A DNA stretch of 22,861 nt. Origin: Polymyxa betae. Taxonomy: Eukaryota > Endomyxa > Phytomyxea > Plasmodiophorida > Plasmodiophoridae. A program made the translations under genes and the position numbers. Positions within the stretch are counted from its first letter, which is position 1; each line of letters begins with the position of its first letter. The stretch covers positions 1 to 22,861 of the forward strand of contig RBZT01000390.1 of assembly GCA_003693705.1 (NCBI GenBank), read 5' to 3'. Below, piece after piece: positions 1 through 8,972 of this stretch. Under the pieces are notes generated by a model. The model had not been told where the DNA came from, made no database searches, and worked only from the letters and a program-made list of their open reading frames with translations.

Positions 1-118
1 TCGGGCTGACAGCCGGAACAGCAGCAGAATTGAATAAGCTCTTGAGTCGACCGAACATTGGGAACAGCCAAAGAGGCGGAGAGAGATGGAGGGAGGGGAT
101 ACCCCTTGTATAGGAGAA

Positions 119-174
119 ACTCGCAGAAATAGTTGCGCGTACGAGTACTCGTACGCGCAACTATTTCTGCGAGT
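119..174. repeat. Perfect 56-bp palindrome
   Basis: Positions 119-146 are exactly reverse-complementary to 147-174 with no spacer. The centre reads ACGAGT/ACTCGT and the symmetry stops at 118/175 (a opposite a). The 9-base string ACTCGTACG of the right arm is repeated directly after it at 175-183. It could extrude as a cruciform. No gene is recognised around it, and no function can be assigned from sequence. Confidence 0.97.
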
Positions 175-369
175 ACTCGTACGCCTAGCAGGGTCGAATT
201 GTGTATGTGTAACCGTAAACGTTCTATCTTGCAGCCAATTGTATGTGAGTCGTGTAAGTTGGGGTGGTATTCCCAGCGCAATCATTGTTTTTTGAGGATG
301 ACGTGTTTAGGGAATCGGTCGTAATCGGTCGTAAAGTGAAGTCATAGAGAATGCAGCCGAATACATATT

Positions 370-665
370 GCTGAATGTGCTGCTCCAACAGTAAAGCATG
401 AGCCTTATAAATGCCTGTGCTGTGATCTGTGAACTGACCAGGTCGGCAGCCAAATTGGGTTTTTGGCATATTGGCTTAGATAGCAAGCCTTATCCTCTAT
501 TGTATGGTTTGGTAATTTTAGAACTATTCGAGTGGATGCTGATGGGTCTGAAATCCCCTGCCTTATTCTTCGGCAGATCTCTGGCAACAGAGGAATATTC
601 CCCAGTCTTTAGATGGTTCTTTATTGCGGATATCAGAAGTTCGAAGAGCAGTGTCACGATGGATT
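370..665 (-). pseudogene. Non-LTR (LINE) reverse transcriptase fragment
   Basis: Two hallmarks of non-LTR reverse transcriptases can be read on the minus strand. KAGDFRPIS at about 538-561 matches the family's 'NYRPISLL' motif, preceded by LLFELLISAIKNHLKTGE, which fits the helix before it. Further downstream, TQFGCRPGQFTDHSTG at about 422-460 matches the 'QFGFRPGHST' motif. The two lie in different frames with a stop between them, so the copy is broken, and the catalytic FADD box is not seen. The first motif is in frame with the copia polyprotein that runs in from the right, so the fragment abuts the copia end without a visible target duplication. The family assignment rests on these two motifs only. 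Confidence 0.6.
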
Positions 666-792
666 TTTGCGAACAAGCGATGACCAGACGGCGCCCAGAA
701 GTACAAAGTAAGATTAGCTGGGAAAGGGTATTCCCAGCGATACGGAGCTGATCATCATGAAACGTATTCTGCCGTTCTTGCACCAACTTCAA

Positions 793-805
793 ACTCACTC
801 TAACA
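793..805 (-). repeat. 3' LTR stub of 13 bp
   Basis: The minus strand reads TGTTAGAGTGAGT, identical to the first 13 bases of the 5' LTR at 4967-4955. It sits directly after the purine tract, where a 3' LTR must begin. Beyond base 13 the two sequences share nothing. Confidence 0.8.
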
Positions 806-814
806 CTCCCCCTC
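806..814 (-). other. Polypurine tract of the copia element
   Basis: The minus strand reads GAGGGGGAG immediately before the LTR start TGTTAGAG. This is the expected plus-strand primer of an LTR element. Confidence 0.8.
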
Positions 815-3800
815 GCTAAAGAGTCGTCTCGGCTTGTCGTCTTCGATTCTTTGCCGATGTCGGCGCCTTTAGCGTCTGTGATGTCTAGCTGAGCTGAGGT
901 GCCACGCTTCATGTTGAGGATCACGTCGCGATGCCGCGCATGTGCAGGTTGGTTTAACGGCTTCGTCAATATATCGGCGATCATTCTTTCTGTAGGGCAG
1001 TAATCGATTGCTATTCGTCCTTCTTCTTGCACTTTCTCGCGAATAAAATGATGTCAAACATCAATATGCTTTGTCCTCGACTTATTTGTGTTGTTCTGCT
1101 CCAACAATATGGCGCCTTGATTATCTTGGTAAATATAAGCTTGCTTTTTCTCAATCATTTTCAATTCTTTTAAGATATCTTGAATCCAAATTGCTTCTTT
1201 TGTAGCGTCGCTTGCCGCCATATATTCTGCTTCAGTTGTTGACAAGGACACTGATTTTTGTTTGCTTGATTTCCAGGATACTGTGTTGTCTCCTACTTTG
1301 AAGATCCAGCCTGTAGATGAATTCCTGTCGCTTGTGTCTCCGGCGTAATCACTGTCGGCCCATCCGCGAATTTTCAGATTGCTTCTTGTGAAATTTAGTC
1401 CAAGCTCAGTCGTTCCTTTCAGGTATTTGATCACTTTTTGAATTGCTTTCCATAAAATTCTTGTTGGTTTTGTAGCATGTCGACTTATCGAGTTCACAGC
1501 AAATGATAAATCTGGTCTTGTTGAATTCGCAAGGTACAACAATGATCCAAGAGCTTGTTTGATGGGGTAATTGTTGTCAGTGCTTTTGTTTCCGTTTTCA
1601 TCTTCATTTTCGAAAATACTTGCCATCGGTGTTGGGGATGGTTTGCTGTTTTCTTGACCGAATTTTCCCACAACGTGTTCTGCGTATTTCCGTTGACAGA
1701 GTTTCATGCCGCTGTCGGTCTTTATCACCTCAATTCCAAGAAACTCTTGAAGTAATCCCAAATCTTTCATCTTGAATTGTTTTCCCATTACTTGTGAAAT
1801 TTCTTTGATTTCTTTGTCGTCGTTTCCAGTCATCAATATGTCGTCCACATAGATTGCGATAATTGTTATTTTGTTGTTCCTATCTTTGTACCATATGCAT
1901 GGCTCTTTCTTTGATTGTTCGTAATCGTTTAATTTGATCAGTGTGAAGAGCTCTTGTTGCCATGCACGACCTGCCTGCTTCAACCCGTAAAGGGCTTTGT
2001 TGAGTAAGCATACTTTATCTTCGCTCCCGTGCTCAATGAAGCCTTCAGGTTGACGGATATAGATAGGAGTCAATAAAGGTGCATTTAGGTAAGCTGTCTT
2101 GAAATCCCGTTGATAAATCTTCCATTGATTGTTGACTGCTATAGTGATGAGGAGTCGAAGTGATTGTTGCTGAAGTACAGATACATATGTTTCATGATAA
2201 TCTATGCCGTAGATTTTCGAATAACCTTTGGCGACGAATCGGGCCTTGTATGTTTCAGTTCCGCCTTGAGTCTTCTTTATCGTAAACACCCATCTGCCAT
2301 CAATAGGTCTCACATTCTGTGGTCGTTCAACCAGAGTCCATGTCCCGTTTTCACGATGTGCTTCCATTTCTCGAACAGCTGCTTCATGCCATAATTTTCT
2401 GTCCGGTAGTTTCAAAGCAGCTTGGTAAGATTTCGGCCATGCTGACGATACATATTGCATGTTCATTTCGTGAATATCGGTATCCATAGCCAAAGGATCG
2501 TCGTCTTGTCGAAGATGATGATCATTAATTAGCCTATAACGAGAATGTTCGTCAAAAGAGACATCTCTTCTTACCACTACTTTCTTATCATGTAGCTGCT
2601 CGAGTACGTAACCTTTTTGGTAATGTGCATATCCAAGAAATATACATTTAATTGATGTAGGTTCGATTGAAGTTCGTAACGACTTGTCGATGTGAGCATA
2701 AGCTATACAGCCGAACGGTCTCATGTGATCGATATCTGGAATTCGCTTCATCCATATTGTAAACGGGGTTTTCCAGTCGATCGCTTTTGTCGGTAGTCGG
2801 TTTAACGTATAGGTTACGTATCGTACAGCGAAGGGCCAGTATTCGTGCGGTAGTAATGATTCAATCAGGACGCATCTTGCCATTGACATGATTGTTAGAT
2901 TCCTTCGTTCAGCTAGTCCGTTTTGTTGGGGACAGTACGGCACTGTACGCTGGTGTTTGATATTCTTCTGTAGTAAGAACATACTCATGTCCTTATTCAC
3001 ATATTCTGATCCGTTATCAGTTAACAGTGTTGTCATTCGCAGCCCTGTTTCGGATTGCGCATCAGTTAGAAAACGCCTTGTCGCGTCAAGAACTTTTTCT
3101 GCAGTCTTCTGCTTCAAGAAAATTATCCAGCACCATTTCGAAAATAGGCAATTAAAGGTGATATAAAATCGATATCCGCCTTTGCCGGTAGTTAATATTG
3201 GTACTTTCACGTCCGATGATATAATCTCGAACGCTCTTGTCGGTTGGGTCTGGCGTTCTACCGGAAACTTCTGTCGGCGTGATTTGCCTTGTGCACAACT
3301 ATCACAGAAATATGGAGTTTCATCTCCAATATCGATTCAGCTCGTTTCTTTCGCAATATGTTTCAGGCGTTCTAATGACGCGTGCCCATATCGCTTATGC
3401 GCCTGTAATATACTGATTGTTGAATTGGTTTCAGGTTGAACTCGATCAATGTAGTATAAGCCGTTATGCTGCTTCGCAGTGATAACAGTTTTGTCAAATT
3501 TGTCGGGAATGCGGAGCTGGTCGTTAATGATAATTGTGTAACCCTGCTCTGTAAACGATCGCGTTGCCAGTAACGTTTTTGTAATTGCCGGTACGTACAG
3601 TCCATTCCTAAGAACAATCGTGGGATCACAATTTAAAACTAGGTTACCTCTTCCGTAAGCCGGTGATCGTTCTCCATTGCTGCTTGTTACGAACACTAAT
3701 TTCGACAATATTTGAAATTCCTGAAAAACTGTTTTGTCATTTGTCATACTCACATTTGCGCCACTGTCAATCAAGTAGTCGCCATCGGTCGCAGTCTTCA

Positions 3801-4779
3801 TGTCCACGGTGTGGTATCCACTAAAGGACTCGTTGTCGGAGTCCGGCGCTTCATTATCGGAATCCGGAGTTTCTGAGTCGATCTCAGCAGAGGTGTGATT
3901 CGTGTTCTTGTCTTTTAATCACTTCTTGTTCTGAGCTCGTTGTTCGTTTTGTAGGATCCAGCATTTGTCCTTGCTGTGACGTGACGTTTTGCATCTGTTG
4001 CAGTATCGCTCTTGGAACTTTTAAAGCCACGTGTGCAAAGACTTGATCTCTGTATTCAGGTTTTTGATTTCCTCGTCCAGATTACCTGATGACCTGGTAG
4101 TTGCTCTGTCTTCTTGTTCAGCTGAAAGTAGCATGTTTGTCAACCTTGGTATGGTTGTAACTTGTGACGTTCTTGCTGCAGCCTTTATTTGATTGTAGGA
4201 GTCGGGTAATCCATCCAAAGCCTTTGTACAAAGTGATAATTCGCTCAGGCTGATGTCATAAACTCTCAAATCATGATATAATTCGACAATCTTGTCCAAA
4301 TACGATTTCATTGACTGCTGAGGTCTCTTTTCGAAATGTAAGAACTGTAAAAATAAATTTGATGCCTTCGATTCTGCAGTTTGGTCGTAAATCGTGCTCA
4401 ATCTTGCCCACATCTCACTTGTGGTCTTGCATGTTGAGACTTGCTTATACTGATCTTGTGGTAGCCTCATGAATATTTGAGCCTTTGCCAAATTGTCGTT
4501 CCTTGACTCCCAGTCATTCTCTGGGTTCGGCGCGTGCATCAGGAACGTTTCCAGGCCCATGATTGTATATTGTGTCTCAAGCTTCCTTTTGAATTCATCC
4601 CAGTTCTTTCCGTTGAACTCAGGGATTAATTTTAGGCCAGAATTGTACTTTGATAAGTCGACCTCTGCAGATAACCAGTGAACCGAGCGTTGTTGACTTC
4701 TGTTGTTCATCTGTGAGGTTTGCCGACTTTGGGGTTCAATTTGAGAATTGCGTCGTGCGTTGCTTCCAGATCGACCCAT
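806..4779 (-). pseudogene. copia gag-pol polyprotein, one frame, four stops
   Basis: A single reading frame runs from ATG 4779 through the purine tract and stays open to 490. It is interrupted by TAA 4021-4023, TGA 3919-3921, TGA 3337-3339 and TGA 1054-1056, with no frameshift. Domains in order: gag with a UBN2-like core; a CCHC knuckle (CX2CX4HX4C, CNRCKTSRHSKDKC) just after the TAA; protease motif DSGA; the integrase HHCC finger (HKRYGH and FCDSC); the DDE core, with D at 3211-3213, D in LTDNGSEY near 3016 and E in NGLAERR near 2908; RT with YVDD at 1840-1851; and RNase H (WADSDYAG, STTEAEYMAAS, YQDNQGA, then TERMIADILTKPL). The TGA at 1054 falls where the family has arginine (HID-x-R-Y/H-HFIR), consistent with CGA or AGA mutated to TGA. 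All catalytic motifs are otherwise preserved, suggesting modest age. Confidence 0.93.
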
Positions 4780-4784
4780 ATTTT

Positions 4785-4808
4785 CGTAGAGTACTGGGAC
4801 TCTTAATC
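4785..4808 (-). other. Primer binding site matching the 5' half of tRNA-Lys(CTT)
   Basis: The plus strand GTAGAGTACTGGGACTCTTAATC reads as the D-arm end, anticodon stem and loop of a tRNA-Lys with anticodon CTT. It ends around tRNA position 40. It begins exactly at the first base after the 5' LTR. Drosophila copia is known to prime from a 39-nt 5' fragment of initiator tRNA-Met cleaved in the anticodon region. The same geometry with tRNA-Lys is inferred here. No match to a tRNA 3' end (the usual PBS) is present. Confidence 0.7.
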
Positions 4809-4967
4809 TGTTAAAATGTAGAGTAGATTGCTACAATATCACCGTTAATGTGTTTTTACAGAAGTGAGATTTTATTCCTGTTCATAGTTAACACATTCTT
4901 GCAATATTGTGCGTTTCATAGTTTACGCATATTGTTCTCCGTGCGACTGGTGTGACTCACTCTAACA
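4809..4967 (-). repeat. 5' LTR of the copia element, 159 bp
   Basis: It starts TGTTAGAGTGAG at 4967 and ends TTTTAACA at 4809, giving a 5-bp terminal inverted repeat TGTTA/TAACA. The right boundary is supported by the 13-bp stub after the purine tract at 793-805. The inner boundary is supported by the adjoining primer binding site. It should carry the element's promoter, directed away from the tRNA gene. Confidence 0.85.
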
Positions 4968-4978
4968 TGAGCACAATT

Positions 4979-5050
4979 GTCGCTATAGCACAGTGGTAGT
5001 GCACCCGCTTCGTAAGCGATAGGTCGCAGGTTCAATCCCTTCTGGCGGCA
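4979..5050 (+). tRNA. tRNA-Thr (anticodon CGT)
   Basis: The 72-nt cloverleaf has an acceptor stem GTCGCTA/TGGCGGC (seven pairs, two G-U), a perfect D stem GCAC/GTGC, loop TTCGTAA with anticodon CGT, T-loop TTCAATC and discriminator A. There is no intron. The internal promoters are good: an A-box beginning TAGCACAGTGG and a B-box GGTTCAATCCC. The anticodon stem CCCGC/GCGAT has two mismatches and the T stem GCAGG/CCTTC has one, so it may be a decaying or unusual copy. The copia LTR ends 11 bp upstream. Confidence 0.85.
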
Positions 5051-5056
5051 TTAAAG

Positions 5057-5062
5057 TTTTTT
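5057..5062 (+). terminator. RNA polymerase III terminator
   Basis: A run of six T lies 6 bases after the tRNA discriminator base, the usual Pol III stop. Confidence 0.75.
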
Positions 5063-5490
5063 CGCATCCCTGGCTTTTTTGTTGCTGTGATTTCTCTCTG
5101 TCTTTCGAATCAGTGTTGCATTTGAGAGTTGAAGCGTCTCCTGAATTGAAAGAATCTGTACTTTTTTAATGGACTTGATTAGTTCGTTGACTCTTAACAG
5201 TTGTCAATTATCAACTGGCAGTATTGTTTCCTAAGCCTAGAGCTGTTACTAATACAACTAATTTTCTAGCGCAGATCACCCGGCTGTGTCTACTGTTGCA
5301 ATCTCATGGATTGACCCACTATCAAAATAGTGCGCCTATCGGAGAGATGAGTCACGAGTAGACTGTGATTCATCTTTCGATTTTCGGGAGAGAGGGCTCC
5401 GCCTCTACCCGTCATAGATATTTTTGTCTTCACGATCAATTTGGGTCAGAGGGCTGGTCGATTTCATTACACTTCTTGAACCTAGGGGTC
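5063..5490. other. Intergenic DNA between tRNA and zinc-finger gene
   Basis: No convincing coding frame, RNA gene or repeat was seen. An in-frame upstream ATG at 5365 would lengthen the finger protein by 42 residues, but these lack finger motifs. The segment more likely holds the promoter and 5' UTR. Confidence 0.5.
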
Positions 5491-6637
5491 ATGGCGTCTT
5501 GCAGCGTCTGCGATAAATGGTTTCGGACGGAGCACGCTTGTACTCAGCACGCTCGAGCCGTCCACTCCGAATGCCAATATTGCGATCGGTTCTTCTGGAA
5601 TGACAGTGCTACCCAGGCACACGAAGATCGGGCCCATTCCTGGGAATGCGATTACTGTAATTATGAGGCGGCGTGGGAATCTACACTTAACGAACATTTA
5701 TCATCTCAACGTAAAAGAACACATTTTTTTTGGGGTTCGTTTTTTTTCTCTTTATTGTTATAACATTTTCAGGGCACTAAAGCTCTGGTATTATTGAACA
5801 TTTAGGCAATTTTGAAGATTATTTTCAATTTTAATTATAATTTTCATTGTTTGGTTTCATTATTGACCCGGTTGGTAGATTCTGTCTGCATAACCTGCAA
5901 GAAGAAATTTAGAGCTCCATTCCATCTGCAGCAGCATCTCAACTCTGGTATTCATCAGAACGGGCCTACAACAACCTGTCCATTCTGTCAGCAACAGTTC
6001 CGCAAGTTCTCAGCACTGACCATGCATCTGGAGAATGGCAATTGCCCGAACAAGCCATTGACGAGAAATGATGTCAAACAGTATGTTCGTCATCGTGAAC
6101 ATCAGCTCAAAATGCCAGGGTTTGTGCTGTTAATTTTTACAAAACTTGTTCGTATCTCTTCAGCTTTGTTTTGCTGGTTGCTGCAATGTTCTTCTGCTTT
6201 GTCGTTTCACATTTTTGGGATCTTTTACGCCTGCTATTGAAGCGATTCTATCACCTAGCTTGCTTTTGACTGCTTTTTCTTGTTGTTTTTCTGTTGTTCT
6301 TCTTCCTTTTTTCTCTGTATTACTCCTCACAATGTTTCAAAGGACCATTCTGGCGCCCCGGATCACCTACCATAACAACGAAGTTCCGTCCCATGCCACG
6401 GTCGCCAGCTGGAATGGACGTGCGTATGAATGCTGCATCTGTTCTCGACAATTTCAGACGTTGGGCAATTTGAATGCGCATCTGATCAGCCATGAGCCCA
6501 AGGACTATCGATGCGCGTCGTGTGATCGCAGATTCAATGTTCTATCGGCAGTCATACAACATTGGGAGCTGAGCGGATGCGGATGTACTGTCTCACAAGC
6601 TGCCCGCGAACTGGCCCAGTTTCGTATCACCTTCTGA
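5491..6637 (+). CDS. Seven-finger C2H2 zinc-finger protein, three exons
   Basis: Model: exons 5491-5710, 5879-6119 and 6343-6637 (251 aa, stop TGA). Introns are GTAAAA..GTAG (168 nt) and GTTTGT..AAAG (223 nt). Fingers in order start CSVC, CQYC, CDYC, CITC, CPFC, CCIC and CASC. Fingers five and seven end in Cys (LENGNC, ELSGC), giving a CCHC ligand set. The second histidine of finger three (NEH-LSSQ-H) exists only after splicing, which supports the first junction. The second junction gives KMPG-TILAPR without a frame break. ATG 5491 (MASCSVC) is preferred because the first finger follows at once. The layout of closely spaced degenerate fingers, a basic linker (KQYVRHREHQLKMPG) and a final pair recalls a finger family common in fungi. 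It probably binds nucleic acid in the nucleus. The target is unknown. Confidence 0.85.
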
Positions 6638-6743
6638 CCTGATAATGCATCTGTTTAGACAATCTGGGCCAGAGAGCTGGTCGCTTAATCTGCCTTTCAG
6701 AACTCACTTCGTAGAGCTTGCACTCTTTAATGTTTGAAAAAAC

Positions 6744-6838
6744 TGCGCACACGAAGGTCATTTTTGGAAGGAATTCAAAACAAATGCGCGCACAAAGTCA
6801 TTTTAGGAAGATATTTCCCGACTAAAAATGTGCGCGCA
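6744..6838. repeat. Imperfect direct repeats upstream of the F-box gene
   Basis: A unit beginning TGCGCACACGAAGGTCATTT (6744-6770) recurs as TGCGCGCACAAAGTCATTTT (6785-6810). The start of the unit occurs a third time inverted as TGTGCGCGCA (6829-6838). All three lie within 150 bp upstream of the F-box start codon, so they could be factor-binding sites. This is inferred from position only. Confidence 0.5.
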
Positions 6839-6888
6839 GAATGTATCGTACACTACCTAGGTAGGCGATAGAGCGTGTTATCTAGGTT

Positions 6889-8346
6889 ATGATATCGGCA
6901 GACGACATCCACAGAACTGACAGTCTCCGGGGTCTACCCGATCACCTATTGGAGCTTGTGTTTGGATACCTGGGTGGGGACCGGTCGCTTGGCGTGCTGG
7001 CCCCGACCTGCCGCCACCTGCATGGACTGTGCCGTATTCCCAATCTGACGCGCGCTCTGGTTCATATGTCCGGCTCGGACGCCGTGTTCGCCGACTGTAT
7101 CCGCACGATCGCTGCCGCGAACCGACACAAACCCAGTCTGCAGCAGTTCGCGGACGCGATCCCCGTACAGGACGCCGTGGGCGTGTACGACCGGCTGGTG
7201 GCGAGCGCGGACCTCTCCGACCAGGCCAAACACGATCTGCTGCGTCTCCTGGTCACGGACGTCAGCCCCACGCGGTTCGCGCAGGTCGTACTGGCTCCGG
7301 GCCCGGCTCCCACGAAATCGTTCGCCGCCGAGCTGCTGGTGGGCTTGCCGGCCTCCGTCCGCGGTCCCGCGGAACCTGTCGGCGTACCCGCCCCGGTCAT
7401 CGACTGGATCGCGGAGAAAGCGCCGGATCTGGCGCTGTCCGGTCACGGTCATGCTGGCCTCCGGCGGGCTGTCGTTCAGCAGGTCCGCGATCGTTATCCG
7501 GCTCCGTTCCATTGTGTGTTTCCGAGACAGGCGGCGGTGGCCGCGTACCTGTTACGCAGAGCCGAGGCCATGTTCATGATGCCGTCGGCCGATGCGCCCT
7601 CTCTCAACCTGCTGTCCGATCCCGATGCCGTACTCGCCCTGCTCCGATGCGGCATCCGATTCGACCTGGCGCTGTTTCTGTCATCGGTTGGGTTGCCGGC
7701 GGACTGCGTGCCGCAGGTCGTACCGCTGCTTTTACCGCAGCCTCAGTTTGGCCTGTTTCATGCCCTGTCGTTGTGGTTGACGACCCCCGGAAAGCTGCGA
7801 CATGCGCGCGCTCTGTTTCGCATTCCGTCGTTTGTGCGTCAGATCCGTACGGACGCGGCCCAATTCGTGCAACATCTGCAGGCCTCGCTGAAATATAATC
7901 CGGTCGATTTCTATTCGGACTTGGCTCGATTCCCGGTTATGGCCGATATCATTAATATTCCCGATAAAGTGCGTGGTCAAACGCTGCTGCATGCTGCGGT
8001 CGAAGATGAGAAATTCGAGATTGTCGAGATTCTGGTCACGGTTCCAGATCTGAATTTCGAAAATCGCGACTCTGACGGGTGTAGCGTAATCAGCTGCATA
8101 TTTGAAAAGTGTCCAGACGCTATTATAAGGAGCCCCGGGTTTCAGTCCGTGATTGCATCACTGAGGTTTCCATTTATCAGTTACATTCAATCATTGATTA
8201 GTGAACGTCGAGCGGATCTTCTCACGAAACTCATTGATTCGCCATTTTACTGCAACATCCTGCGCCAACATAAATCTGAACTAGTCCACTGTGCTGATTA
8301 TGTTCGCAACAATTATGAAGTTTATACTATGCTCTCAAATATGTAA
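6889..8346 (+). CDS. F-box protein with C-terminal ankyrin-like repeat
   Basis: A 485-aa intronless frame. Residues 12-45 (LRGLPDHLLELVFGYL, then LGVLAPTCRHLHGLC) match an F-box, the Skp1-binding part of SCF ubiquitin ligases. The middle is alanine- and leucine-rich helix with no recognised domain. Residues 363-400 (GQTLLHAAVEDEKFEIVEILV) read as one clear ankyrin repeat, with a weaker one following. A role as substrate adaptor in ubiquitination is inferred from this architecture. The first 1.1 kb has strongly GC-rich third positions, while the last 300 bp is AT-richer. The final codons ATATGTAACG could instead be a splice donor (AT|GTAACG), so a further exon is possible. ATG 6889 is the first in frame and directly precedes the F-box. 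Confidence 0.8.
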   Translation: MISADDIHRTDSLRGLPDHLLELVFGYLGGDRSLGVLAPTCRHLHGLCRIPNLTRALVHMSGSDAVFADCIRTIAAANRHKPSLQQFADAIPVQDAVGVYDRLVASADLSDQAKHDLLRLLVTDVSPTRFAQVVLAPGPAPTKSFAAELLVGLPASVRGPAEPVGVPAPVIDWIAEKAPDLALSGHGHAGLRRAVVQQVRDRYPAPFHCVFPRQAAVAAYLLRRAEAMFMMPSADAPSLNLLSDPDAVLALLRCGIRFDLALFLSSVGLPADCVPQVVPLLLPQPQFGLFHALSLWLTTPGKLRHARALFRIPSFVRQIRTDAAQFVQHLQASLKYNPVDFYSDLARFPVMADIINIPDKVRGQTLLHAAVEDEKFEIVEILVTVPDLNFENRDSDGCSVISCIFEKCPDAIIRSPGFQSVIASLRFPFISYIQSLISERRADLLTKLIDSPFYCNILRQHKSELVHCADYVRNNYEVYTMLSNM

Positions 8347-8972
8347 CGTGCCTGAGAATTTCGATTTGCGACATCTCAATAATATGCATAAATTGTACTT
8401 AGAACATATTGCAAATCAGCGAATTTTCCATTAACACTATAAGATGATACTTGTGGCTGAATTCATCAAGCAATATCGAGATGCGTTGCTTCGTTCGAAT
8501 CCATGCTCAGATCAGACAGTCTCTGTATTTTGTTTGCTTCAGCAGTTCAGGACCCTCTGTATAAGCTGCCTTGCATTGATCGATAAATCAAGGTTCACCT
8601 TGATTTTGAGTTCCATATCCTCAATGCCAAATCAGATCAGAAACGGGTTGCTCTGATCGACTGCTGTAATAGCAAGTTTGAAGAGCGCAACCCGAACATT
8701 TCAGAGTCTGTAACTGAATGCTTGGAACCTCAATAGATAAATTTGGGCAACGCGCCAATTTCCCAAAAGAGAAATGCAAAAATCCAGCTGGTTGCCACAT
8801 AACAGAGCAATCAAATAGATAAAAGCAAGAACAATCTGATAAAAAAATGCTACTTTCGGCAAAAAACTCGAGCCATTTGTACGCACAAGTTTATATAAAC
8901 AGTCGGTTGGTCGACAGTGAAAAATGCCAATCCGATTAATCCGCCTAGTCCGTGAAATACAACGCCATATGA
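8347..8972 (+). other. Gene-poor stretch with possible coding remnant
   Basis: In one plus frame, 8340-8656 reads as plausible protein (PENFDLRHLNNMHKLYLEHI, then MILVAEFIKQYRDALLRSNP) broken by a stop. It may be a decayed 3' part of the F-box gene or of a relative. No family is recognised. 8660-8972 shows nothing beyond the 3' flank of the transporter gene. Confidence 0.3.

Larger units (their letters stand above)
793..4967 (-). mobile_element. Ty1/copia LTR retrotransposon, degenerate, 3' LTR truncated
   Basis: In element orientation the order is: 5' LTR (4809-4967), primer binding site (4785-4808), gag, protease, integrase, reverse transcriptase, RNase H, purine tract (806-814), then the first 13 bases of the 3' LTR (805 down to 793). 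The order protease-integrase-RT-RNase H defines the copia group (Pseudoviridae). LTR ends are TGTTA...TAACA. The 13 bases TGTTAGAGTGAGT after the purine tract equal the 5' LTR start, after which the sequence changes to LINE-like DNA. A 5-bp target duplication would be TGAGC at 4968-4972, but the other side is lost. The coding frame has four stops, so the copy cannot make its polyprotein autonomously. Confidence 0.93.

Noticed and set aside
396-400. TGAGC as the second copy of the copia target duplication
   Set aside because: It is not next to any LTR end, and a 5-mer match is expected by chance.
793-805. Full 3' LTR to the left of the purine tract
   Set aside because: Beyond 13 bases I found none of the 5' LTR sequence, including its end TTTTAACA, anywhere in 1-792.
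6946-7898. Long frames overlapping the F-box gene on both strands (188, 289 and 112 aa)
   Set aside because: They are by-products of GC-rich third positions in the F-box frame; composition is Arg/Gly/Pro-rich and no motif appears.
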